Assembly: GCA_008692225.1 (NCBI GenBank)
Contig: VICG01000002.1
Coordinates: forward strand, 2,957,001-3,021,000
Length of the DNA: 64,000 nt
DNA from: Monilinia fructicola
Taxonomy: Eukaryota > Ascomycota > Leotiomycetes > Helotiales > Sclerotiniaceae
Reading direction: 5' to 3'
Shown here piece by piece: positions 34,934 through 45,600 of this stretch. A model generated the notes under the pieces. The model was given only the letters and a program-made list of their open reading frames with translations, did not search any database and was not told the DNA's origin. Within the stretch, counting starts at the first letter, position 1, and each line of letters begins with the position of its first letter. A program made the translations under genes and the position numbers.

Positions 34934-36326
34934 TTAGGCCCAAGCCCCAACCAACGCCATCAAACAACCTCCAGCCAAAACTGCGGCAAAAGCCTCCCAT
35001 CTCCTCCTTCCCTTGAGAATCCCGTAACTCTTATCACTCAGAAAGTCTTCCGCCAATAATTGTACCAACCCCGCAAATAATAACAATCCACTACTAATAG
35101 CATTCATAAATCCCACCATTAAAAGTCCAGCCGCCGAATGCGGATCATACAATCTATGTACAATGAGACCAATAGCTTGACCGATAGGTGTCGTAGTTCC
35201 ATATGCGAGAACCATGAGCCACGGACGAGGAGAAGAGGAAGGGAAGTTTATTGCGGCAATGCGGGACCCGAGGGCAAGGCCTTCGAAAGATTGATGGAAG
35301 GCGATGGCAATTAGGAAGACTACGAATGGAGGGCCGGTAGCAACGGAGACAGCCATGCCGACAAAGATGGAATGGAAGAGAATACCAGCTTCAAGAAGGA
35401 GACATTGTAAAATTTGACGCTTTTGGACGTCCTCTGCTGAGATTGGGGGTGTACTATGTTCGGCATCGTCCGGAGAATGGATGGGAGCTTTTGTCAGTGG
35501 ATCAGCCAATTCGTCAAATGCGAGTTCGAGGTCAGAATCTTCATCTGAAATATTGCCGTCTTGATATTTCTGGCGTTCCGAACTCTCGGTAAGTCCGGGT
35601 TGGGGGGTTGAGACAGGAAGAGGCGAGACTCCTGCTACGAGACCTTCGGATTCCCCCATGTCTTCTAGTGCTATACTTTGTGGTCGACGGTTCAAACCTA
35701 TTTTCCCCAGCCTGCCATTCGGTTGCTTGCCCTTCTTCTTACTGCTCCCGTTTCCTTGCATCCTTCCATCCTCTCCGCTAGGCACAGCATCCCAATTGCC
35801 CCCATGTGAATGTGAATGCCCTGCACCTCTGGTCGTTAAAAACATCTCCAGCCCTACAACTACTAGCGCACTGAACATCGCAATGAGTCCGGTCAGCGGG
35901 TGATAGCCATGGCTGAAAAACTCTGGTAGACATGGATCCGTCAAGGACATGAAAGCCGTTGGTAATAAATGCACGAAAGCTGTAGCTATTAAAACCCCAG
36001 TGCCAAAATGTTGAGACAAGAATATGACACGGTTCGGACCTTCAGATTTCGAGGACCGGCGGGAGACTAAGGGGAATCCGCAAGCTGCCAGGGAAAATGT
36101 TGTTAGATGGTAATAACCGCAGAGAGCCTAGAGAGCAAGACATACAGACTGTACTCAAAATGAGTATCAGGACAAGCGCATACACATGCGCTGAAGTATT
36201 GTAACTCCCCTTTTCCCCAGAGCTACATACGGGTTTATCTGCGATCGCTCCAGCTCCATCTCCTTCTTGTCGTCGTGCTAATTCGGCCAAAAGATGGGAA
36301 GTAGACCAGGAGGAGACTGTGTCCAT
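34934..36326 (-). CDS. ZIP-family zinc/iron transporter
   Basis: ZIP proteins carry Zn2+ (or other divalent metals) into the cytoplasm. Two exons (36146-36326 and 34934-36084) with a 61 bp intron (GTATGT...GGCAG, CTAAC branch) give 443 aa. TM1 is split by the intron (YALVLILILSTVSCGFPLV). TM2-3 contain FGTGVLIATAFVHLLPTAF and LTGLIAMFSALVVVGLEMFL. The 3-4 loop is about 150 residues, starts with a His-rich GHSHSHGG and is acidic later. The metal-binding helices TM4 (LFHSIFVGMAVS, H298) and TM5 (AFHQSFEGLALGSR, H324) are intact, then TM6-8. The plain N-terminus before TM1 is about 45 residues. The start is the ATG giving MDTVSSWSTSHLL; an upstream extra exon cannot be excluded. It is likely zinc-regulated by family habit, but no site was assigned. 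Confidence 0.92.
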
Positions 36327-37821
36327 ATGTTAGTTTCCATGTCGCAAATTTGGGGAAATGTAAAAGGGAGGTGTACCATCACTATTAACGACCATCTTGA
36401 GGGTTTCAGTGTTATAATACCAATACAGATCGTAAAATCATGGTGTGTGGAAATTGAAAGTGCGAAAGCTGTCTTTTTGTTGGAGGGACTCATACATTCT
36501 TGTGGTTTGCGGATGCTATTTCGAAACGCTAGGACTCATATTGGCTGGGCAGGGGTGGATTTTAGCTTGGTCTCATCAATACATATTTTTATTTGCGATT
36601 ACTATCATTTAATGCGAGTGTATTCATTGATTGATCGCCATTAACAACTCATTGACATTTATTAATATCGTATCATTGATGATGGACAGTTGCGATAGTG
36701 GTTGCGATAGTGGTTGCGATAGTGATGTCGTCCCGAGAAGCCTACCACACAAGGTAATGGACGTCTAGCTGGCTGTCTACTCATTCTTCCTGTCAACGGC
36801 AAAATGTATACTCTAGATCTCGGGACAAAGATCAAGCTGCTGCTCCTATGATTGACCCAGGCCGCAGAAAGCTACTTTGGTGACGATGGAGGTCGAAATG
36901 CTTGATCATCCCCTTGTATGAATATGGTCATGCTCTTCAACTTCAGGAAGTACTTCCATAAGGCATTCAGCTTGTATGCATGTCTATCCGATGCTATGAT
37001 CATGGCATCTCTCGTGTCAAGAATGCAAGAGGTGTTGAGGGCTGGCTGCAAGGACCAACAGGACCATAGTCGTCGAATACTTACAATATAATCCTCACTT
37101 CTCGCCTTTGGGATGATAGAGGGGTTTGTCTATATTACCCTTGCAGGTGCGTGCTATATCCCGCGTGTATTCACTCAAGTTTTGAGACTTGACTTTTCCT
37201 CCTCACTGTCAGCTTTCGCTCAACTAGAAACTTCTTGTCACTTACAACCTTCTTCCCGTCGAGTATCATCATCTTAATCGGCAACAGTGATAGCCTGTTC
37301 AATACTCTTTGGTAGCAACCCTTCCCTTTCAAGCTTCAATGGCAAGTTAAAGCCATTTTTGGCTTCTTTAATTTCAGCATCTTGAGACCTCAAGATCCTA
37401 TCTTGAAAGGTAGCAGTTCATATTCCACTGCAGAAGCATCACTCATCGATCTGTCTTCTTATCATCTTTACTCCTTCTCAGTCTCTACGGTCTCGTTCTC
37501 GGAGCTAAGTCTCATAGCGGTCAGACAGATCTCAAAAATTGCAGTCATCCGTCCCGCAAGCCTACTGTTCTGCAGGCTATCATCTCTCTGGTGACTATCG
37601 AAAGATCTATTATTATCTTTTAACCCCAAAGAATCTCAAGACTTAATCTAATTACCTATTCCCTCGTTCCGTGATATCATTACCTATCAGGCAAGCATAG
37701 TCTTGAGACTGGAAATCTCATCGCCTGGCTGAGAAAGAATTGAATAATTGATCATATTGGAAGCAAAAGTCTCTTTGCTCGAAGCTTAAAACTCGATCCA
37801 ATATCATAGTATATCGTCCAA
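36327..37821. other. Divergent gap between ZIP gene and DUF7587-like gene
   Basis: 1.5 kb with the promoters of two divergent genes. It contains a short tandem array of 12 bp units (see 36689-36726) and a pyrimidine-rich stretch near 37190-37520 leading to the downstream gene. No other gene recognised. Confidence 0.55.
36689..36726. repeat. 12 bp tandem repeat (GTTGCGATAGTG)
   Basis: Three consecutive units of GTTGCGATAGTG (the first starting AGTTGCGATAGTG), in the promoter-sized gap between two divergent genes. Confidence 0.85.
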
Positions 37822-39429
37822 ATGGCTAACAAACATTATCATGGATTGAGCGACTCAGGCGCGGCAGAAAGCGATGAAGTCGAGGTTGTTCTCGAGGATA
37901 CACCTATCGTTAACGACTCTAAGATCGAAGGTAAGAACTAGCCTAGCCCTTCTCTCTCTTTTGGAGCTGATGATGCATGCAGATATAGTCGTAGTTGATT
38001 TTTCCAACTATGCAAATACGTTGAATGAACAAGTGGAAGGCGAAAAAGCCCCAGGTGATGATGATTATGATGATGGAAAGGCTTCCGATAAAGACGATGA
38101 TGGCAATATCGACTGTGATGATATTGCTTTGGTAGATACATATCCCAATGGTTTGTCTATGACCCTTGGCAAACGAGAAGCTTCCAATAACTGATGACAT
38201 GTGCAGATTTGATGGAGATTGTTCACACCGGATTGTTGAATGCAGCTACAATTTCCCACCCATCAACACAAGTAACTAAGCTTCATAAAGACAGCCAACA
38301 GAGTCATACATCGCCTGTCATTTCAAATATCAATGATGAAGTACCGTTAGTTGTCAACTCTAATAAGCCTGACGAGCCTAATGATCTTTATGATCTTTCT
38401 TCTATGACAGCAAAACTGTTCCCAACTCTCGTCAATATGCTGCTTCACGAAACTCATCTATCCAAGGAAACTCGCATTCTTATTGCTAAAGCCATCAAGG
38501 AAAAGTATCGCAAGTCAAAAGATGGTCCAAAACGTACGGCAAAACGTTCATGCAAACCATATCCTAGCAATGCCCATGAGATGAAATACCTCTTGTACGG
38601 GCCTCCTCGAGCTCCAGGAGATGTTGAAGTTCGCGAAGACGATCAACATAGGTGGAGAATATTGCCAGGTGACAGGCTTGTGGTTACTATTAGTCTGAAC
38701 GATCCTCATCGCAATTCTATCATGCCTGGACTATTTCTGAGATGTTTCGATAACATAAGTATATCCCAATGCACTGATCCGAGAGGTGGCTTTAATGCTG
38801 GCTCCCCTGATAAAGCCTTGGTCACTCGTCTTTCCCGAAGAACAGAGCTCAGAAATCATACTTACTGGCCCAATCGCACGAAAACTCCATTCGTTTCCGT
38901 AACCACACACCCCAGCTTTATTTATGAGCTAATAGATCGTTTCAAGGAACGTACAGCCAAAACTGGACTCGTAGGCGAAAATTTTCCTGGGCAGGTTGTT
39001 ATCATCAATGGATTTGCGCAAACTGCTTCTGGCTTTCCACTATTGAGAATCGTAGATGAAATGGACCACTACAAGGTAAATTCTCTCTATGGTCCGCAGA
39101 GCTCCTATGGCGACAAGTCTTTTTATGAAAATGAGTGGATTGCGCCATATTCTGTTGTGAACGCAGCAATTGTCAGGGCTTATTACTGGAGAGATATTGA
39201 GCGATGGTTGATCAACAACAAGTCGAACATTTGGTCTTGGTATCTTCAGGTCGCTGTTCCGGATTTCCAAGCGCATGAAAAGGAACGACAGGACAAGATC
39301 ACAAAGAGTGCAGAAACTAAAAAGCGTCTCCGTCCTGACGAATTTGATGCTACAGATTCAAATTCCAAGTCCGGCCCAGCTTCTCGAGTCGAACAAGAAA
39401 CAATTCCAGATCTATCAGAACAACGTTAG
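37822..39429 (+). CDS. DUF7587-like protein with putative ADP-ribosyltransferase-like fold
   Basis: Three exons (37822-37930, 37983-38150, 38207-39429; both introns end TGCAG) give 499 aa. Residues 1-90 are acidic with an Asp-rich run (GDDDYDDGKASDKDDDG). Residues 155-215 form a basic helical segment (RILIAKAIKEKYRKSKDGPK). Residues about 260-420 resemble the fungal DUF7587 domain: GLFLRCFDN (R271), TPFVSVTTHPSFIYEL (S323) and YENEWIAPYSVV (E400-x-E402). The order R...STS-like...ExE is that of R-S-E class ADP-ribosyltransferases. That is inference from motif order only; neither activity nor cofactor binding is shown. No signal peptide or membrane segment. The C-terminus is charged (HEKERQDKITKSAETKKR), possibly nuclear. 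The flanks are long gaps, consistent with an accessory gene. Confidence 0.85.
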
Positions 39430-41470
39430 ATGCTTTATGAGCCTTCCTCGTATGTTTCAATGCAACAGAGCGCCAGGTTTTTTATTTTATTTTTAAGGAT
39501 CGACAATGGTGAGCAAAGCATTATTTTGCATTCCTGCACCTGGTGCAGTGGTCACCCATATCGAGAGCTATACGTATTATCGAATATGGTTGATTTGGCG
39601 ATGATATATTTTTCTAGCTTTTCACGGAGTAATTTATCTATGATATCTATTAAACTTAACTACAAGACAACATCAATATTAGAATGGCAGTCATTATTGA
39701 CGTTGGGAATTCATGTTTTGCAAAACCATATTCTCCACGCCATTCTCCTAATTCTTACGCTCTAGGAGCAAGTTGTCAGAGACGTAGAATAGACCTAGAG
39801 ACCAAGTGGTTAAAGTTTCAAGTTGTCTAAACAAAAGCTCCAGCTTCTTTTGAAGAGAGATTGCCATTAGAAAGAGGTCAAGAGTCTAAACAGCAATACT
39901 ACATAACACGGTTTGAAGGCACTTTCCGGATATAGACTGTCACAACTTTCCTCTTTCTTTACATTAATTTTATTTGGCAATCCAAGCATACTTTCATAAT
40001 TGTTGTAAGCTCCTGGCATTTTCGACTCCCGAACTCTCATTTCTTGAGCAAGAGCTTGACAAAAAATCTCTACCAGCTCGTGCCTTCTTTCCATTTCCCG
40101 GGAAATTCAAATTTCATGTTGAAATGACCCCATGACATAGATATCATTTATCATATTCATGTTTACCGTGGACAATATCACTCGACCTTGTCTTTACGGC
40201 AATGTGGAAAATTGCCCTGAAAGTTCTTCAATGACGCTACACCGTGAGAAATGCATAGCCATAATACAGAATCATAAAAGTTTAGATCCATTCTCGTCTT
40301 CATATTGATAAACTTCATTGTTTACTCATATTTCCTCAGTGTCAAGATTAGATACCTTCGCCAGGTCTCGCTTGATCGTTGATGGGCATGCGATGAATCC
40401 TCGCATAATCAAGTTACCAAGTAGAGGTAACGTTAACAAAGTGAATCACTTGAGTTTTCACCAATAATTTTCATACATACATGTAGCATGGTAAGGTCTC
40501 AATAGCAGTTGCTTTGAAAATTTCGGCACCAAACTTAGTCAGGAGGTTCAAAATAGGAGCACGCAAAAACAGATGACAGTCGAAAGTTCACAATGTTAGG
40601 TTCATACAAGGAGCCGATCAGGTTATGACTAATCATTTCTCGACATTTTTACTGGCATTGGAGCATTCATTGGTGTGATTGAACGGGTTGAGGATGGCCC
40701 TTTGTTCCGAAATTCTCGAATAACAATTGTTGCTTCATATAGTGTTCAACTTGGCGATTGGGAGATTCCGAGTCTTTCCAAAAACATCGAGAACCAATCA
40801 ACTATTACAAATGACAACTGTAAAATAGAACAATAGTAGTAGTTTCTCTATACTAGTGGGCATCGAAAAGCTTGGAGGTCAGGACTAGAGCCTCAAAGGG
40901 CAGCTGTTCAGTATTTGGCTCTAGATGCTTCATTAGATCGCTACTGCTTAGCTCAATCCTGCCCATCATTCGAAAGGCATCAACGCCTAGTGTTCTTTCT
41001 ATGAGTAGCGCTCTTCATACTGAGCCAACTTTTACAAACGTAAGTGGGAGCGTTTCTGGAAATAGCTCCATTGAACTCCGAAAGATACCGATATTATAAA
41101 TTATATTTCAATCCGAAGCCATGGAATCAAAGATTTCTTTTTATTGCCCTTCCGAGATGAAGTTAGTCTCCTTCAAAGCTACCTAGCCGCGTCAATTCAT
41201 CAAGCTAAAATTAACCGTTTTTCTTTTTGATTACATAAAACTGACTCTTACAGTTCTTGGTTTAGCCGATATTCTTTAAAGGGCGTTTGAATGGTTTTAG
41301 TGTGAGCCTCCGGTTTATTGTTTACCAGACTATGTAGTAAAATATAACCTTGGAAGTCATTGTTCGCACCAGAGTTAAACCTTTTGTAGCTAGCGAGATC
41401 TTTCAATTAAGCCAGGCGGTATACTTGCGTACTCAAGCCTGCCATATTACGTTTGACGTCGAAATTGATG

Positions 41471-41510
41471 AGCTATATTGGAAAGAATGAACTATATTGG
41501 AAAGAATGAA
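41471..41510. repeat. 20 bp tandem duplication
   Basis: Two near-identical copies of the unit AGCTATATTGGAAAGAATGA (second copy ACTATATTGG...). A second imperfect duplication built on AATGACGAAGAGAAGG follows at about 41550-41588. Both lie upstream of the lysozyme-like gene promoter. Confidence 0.85.
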
Positions 41511-41629
41511 CGATTCAGAAAAGAGGATCAATGCCTCGATAGAAGGAGCAATGACGAAGAGAAGGGAGAAATGACGAAGAGAAGGAGCAAAGGCGCAAGA
41601 AATTGGTGATCTTTAGGAGATTCTTCAAG

Positions 41630-41637
41630 TATATAAG
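41630..41637 (+). promoter_or_regulatory. TATA box of the lysozyme-like gene
   Basis: TATATAAG, 148 bp upstream of the start codon, followed by a pyrimidine-rich leader (CTTTCTCTTTATCC, CACCCCTTCC). The spacing fits a leader of about 100 nt. TATA-type promoters are usual for strongly induced secreted-protein genes. Confidence 0.55.
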
Positions 41638-41784
41638 GACCAGAATATCCTGTAAATCCTTTCTCTTTATCCAAACTCCTTTGTACTCAATAAATCCTTT
41701 TATTCAAACATTCACCCCTTCCAACGAGACGCCCTTCCACAGTCCTTCTGGAACATTTTCCTTTTCATATACTCATCAAACAAT

Positions 41785-42563
41785 ATGTTTCCATTAGTTT
41801 TCCTCGTCGCTCTTGTCATGGCTTTGACCGTTTCCGCAAGGCCACTTGCCTTCGGAGAAAAAAATCAAACACATGCCACGCGGTCAGTCGGTTACCAGAT
41901 GTTCACTGGTGATGGATCCAACTGGCCAGCAATGTCCTCTTGGGCCTCATTCGAAACAATGTATACTTTCCCTCTTTCATGACTAATCTTCTGGAGCTGA
42001 CCTCAAATTCTAGGTGGGCCAACAACCAGGCCGTCATGGGGACCTCCTGCACCCAATTCGGCCAAAACAACAACTCCCCCGGCGAGATCGAGCATATCAG
42101 AAACGCCATCCATCACACAGCTGCCTCTTCCGGCGTTGACCGCCGTCTTATTCTCGCAATTATCATGCAAGAATCTGGCGGTTGTGTTCGCGCTCCCACG
42201 ACCGTCGGAAGCCATGCGAACCCCGGCCTCATGCAAGACCATGACGGAGTACACAGCTGCAACAATGGCGGCGTCGTCCAATACAGTTGTCCAGCCTATA
42301 CAATCTACGGCATGGTCCAGGAAGGCACTCAAGGAACTGCCACTGGTGACGGGTTGCAACAATTGTTGGCGCAAGCTGGAGGAGGACATACCGCCCATGC
42401 GCACTATATTGCTGCCAGATTGTACAACTCTGGCAGCTATCAGTGGGGTACTGATCTTGGTGCGCCTCAGTGGGGCACTAGCTGTTATGCTAGTGATGTC
42501 GTGAACAGACTCTTGGGTTGGGGCGCTCCTGCTTCTCCATGCACTCTACCCAACCCCCGCTGA
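41785..42563 (+). CDS. Small secreted lysozyme-like (transglycosylase-fold) protein
   Basis: Two exons (41785-41960, 42014-42563) with a 53 bp intron give 241 aa. The N-terminus MFPLVFLVALVMALTVSARP is a clear signal peptide. The mature part has NAIHHTAASSGVDRRLILAI followed by IMQESGG (catalytic-type Glu at 112), then NPGLMQDHDG and ARLYNSGSY. This is the pattern of the lysozyme/SLT transglycosylase superfamily (ExSGG, GLMQ, A...YN.G). Six or more cysteines suggest disulfides of an extracellular protein. Such fungal proteins are annotated as lysozyme-like, and peptidoglycan cleavage is a family-based expectation, not shown. It could act against bacterial competitors or on other polymers. Confidence 0.85.
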
Positions 42564-42578
42564 TTGGATGTTCTCCCT

Positions 42579-42646
42579 GGTCGTGTGGTCTCGCTGGTTG
42601 TATGGTCATGCTGGTCGTGTGGTCTCGCTAGTTGTATGGTCTTGCT
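42579..42646. repeat. 34 bp tandem duplication after the lysozyme-like stop
   Basis: Two 34 bp copies starting GGTCGTGTGGTCTCGCT differ at two positions (CTGGTT/CTAGTT, GTCATGCT/GTCTTGCT). A third degenerate piece follows (GATTTGGTGGTCTCTCTGG). They lie 16 bp after the stop codon, so probably in the 3' untranslated region. Confidence 0.85.
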
Positions 42647-45600
42647 GATTTGGTGGTCTCTCTGGCTGGGATGTGCGGGTGGTATACGGATGTGGATATT
42701 TGATTTAAATGCTGGACTTGTTTATGTTTTTGTAGTCTTGAGAAGAGTTTTTATTCTCACATGTATTTTCATTTGTATATAGACTAGATTTTGTTTGCTT
42801 TTATTATATCCATATTGGGTGGCGTTATCATAGATCGACAGGAAGGAATACAGATCTTCAAGGTGTCAAGCTGGTGTCTCAATAAAACTGTTTGCAAACT
42901 CATTCGTCTGATGTCTGATTACACTCAACCATACTCTCTCCCTGCAATAACTGACATTTTTGAACGTAGGAAAGCTATGAATTTTGAAGAAAGGTGGCTG
43001 TACGCCATTAGCACTTTCCTAATGTTTCATTCTCTATTCTACCTATCCCACATTGAATTTCACTTCATGGACACAGTGGTCGATCAATCACTCAATCATC
43101 AGCGAGCCTCCAAATCTTCACTAACTGTGACGATCTGACTGATTGGAACGACAATCACGTGTGTATACTTGGATATGTGTTCTTTTCGGGTATACGGTCT
43201 TAGACCTTTAGTTACTGCCCGGACACAAGTCAGTTTGCGTAATTTAGAATTCCTTAGGTGTAGTTCTGACGATAGCCGCATGGCTTTTTGTAGACTACCC
43301 GTCATTCTTACCAATCCAACCTTGTTAATACATTGATTCGAGTCACTAACAATTTCCTTGATTTATCACACAAATGGTCTAGTCTGCCAATATTGATGGA
43401 GGAATTCAAATATCAAGAAGTGTTTTGGGAATATATACGAGAGTTCGATATAACATTGACTTAATGTTACATATTTCAAATCCCACGGTGGCCGACTAAG
43501 AGAAAGGCGAATTCTCGAGAAAGGGGTTCATCATTATCAAAGAAGATACGGAACTATTGGGCCTTAAGGTGATTGAAAGATGAATTTATGATTCCATTAC
43601 GATGCTACGAAAGTTGATGTCTTGGAAGACAAAACAGATATATACAAGGAGAAGCATAAGCTTTTTGGGTAGTTCACCACATGCCAGTTTTTGGGCACGA
43701 TTGTACTCAGCGGAGTTCATAACTGGACGTTCATGCTAGTTTTCTCTTCCAAAAATGATCCCTCTTGTACAGTCTAGTAGACTGACATTGGGAAACAGTT
43801 AAAGTCATAGTTGCAGCTATCTATAGAAGCCTGAACATACATGCATATCATGATTGTTTCATTTTTCGACCACATAAGTGCAAAGGGCTAAGCGCAAAGC
43901 TGCTGGCTTTGGCCCTCATGATATCGACGGTAGCATTGTCAAAACTGCCAGTTTCAAGGGTAAAGCAATCAAAGAGCTCCATCCTGAGTCAGGGAAACGA
44001 CGGAGCTAAGCCCATTGCTAGAAAATTTCCAGTTGACAATCTCATTGTTGTATACGGTATTAGCATCATCATATAATTGTGCGATGGATTTGCAGCTGGG
44101 TAGTGAATCAAGATATGTTGATGATCCCAAACACCTCTCTTGCCGCAGATTTCATATTCTCGCTGCCGGATGTAAAAATACCACATGCGGTAGAACTATC
44201 GGTCCCGAAGTTACTGTCGGGAAAATGGATCAAGTGATATTGAGTTGCTGTAAGAATAATACGTCTAACCGTATTAGGCGTACTAGAACCTCGAGGACGT
44301 CTACAAAGTCGTCTTCCATTCCATAGATTACATAGAGAATGACAACGATGATATACCAACAAAAGGGTTAAGTACTTACAATTGAATTGGCCAAGTTAAT
44401 ACCAACAGTTGCCATAAAATACGTATCTTCCATGGACAGAATATGAAAGATAATCCACTAGTATGTCACCCTTTTCAGTTTTTTACTCAGTTGCTCATTT
44501 TTAAATTATCCACCTCAACCAAAATCGCAACATTCAAAAAATCAGTTCAAGATTCACGCCTGAGTCCTGAATTCAGGTGCCCCAAACTTATATGACCTAG
44601 CTATGAAGCATGCGGGATATTCCCCAAGTATCTCAGTTTGCATTGAAATCTTGAAGAATGAAATAAATTCAACTAAAGAAGACGTTCGTTGCGCAAGAAC
44701 ACCCTATACACCGAGGCAAAGCAGGCAATGTGCTAAACTTGGAGAACAATGACTGATGTTCTCCGAGGGCCTGACGGTATTGACTTTTTAGCCCCGGCTA
44801 TATATGCAAATGAAGTTATTATCTGGATGTTGGCGATATCAAGTCTTGAGATGCTTTTATAAGTGAAGGCTATCTCAAAGTATTACAGGGGAAATTCATG
44901 GTTTAAAAACGAATTTGATTTTCAAGTTCTGTTTCTTATAACATGATATTGTCATCTTTGCTTCAAGTTACAATTTCAAGGTGGGAAGAGATGTGTGGAG
45001 AGAGGTAGTCGATAGCATTTGAGTTACGGCTGACGTTCTTTCCTTCTGACTACGTATACCATCCTATGTTCGCTCTTTCCATTTAGGATCAGTGGCTAAT
45101 CTACCAGACAATCTTGAGTTCAAGATGTTCTCGAATACGCTCATTGTGAAAGGTCTTTTTGTTAACGGCCTAGGAAGGCTCGACTACTTTTGACCCTTCA
45201 TGCCTCTTATGATGGATATGGCGGGCGTTCAATTTACCACCTTGGTCAGGTTACATCTTCGATCCGCTTAGCTATGGGTATATTCATCGTGATAGATTAT
45301 CCGTGGACTTTCTAGTAACACCTTTTCTCGATTACATAAGTCTTGCGTGTGATTTGAACTCTTTCATTTTGACTACACTTATTTATCTGAGTTGAGGCAG
45401 TCATTTAGCCCAGCCATACCTCTCTGTTTCCAACTCTTGTAGTGAGTGTTTGGTACGCATGTATACTTTATCCAACATTTGGAATTTTATCAACGCACCA
45501 CTTATAGGCACATATCTTGATAGTCTAGGTTCTTGTTAATTTTCAGTGTTGCAAGAGCAGTAGTACAGTTCACACGTCCTAAAATAAACTGCAAAATACA

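Larger units (their letters stand above)
39430..41784. other. Gap between DUF7587-like and lysozyme-like genes
   Basis: 2.35 kb without a recognisable gene. A 75-codon minus frame at 39867-40094 (MERRHELVEIFCQALAQEMR) is protein-like but has no known domain. Short tandem duplications occur just before the lysozyme-like promoter (41471-41510, a 20 bp unit twice). Confidence 0.5.

Noticed and set aside
42003..42404. 133-codon frame antisense to the lysozyme-like gene
   Set aside because: Shadow of the real exon, which has a signal peptide, splice sites and family motifs on the plus strand.
42791..43138. 115-codon plus-strand frame after the lysozyme-like gene
   Set aside because: No domain or promoter context; low-complexity start and no homology I recognise.
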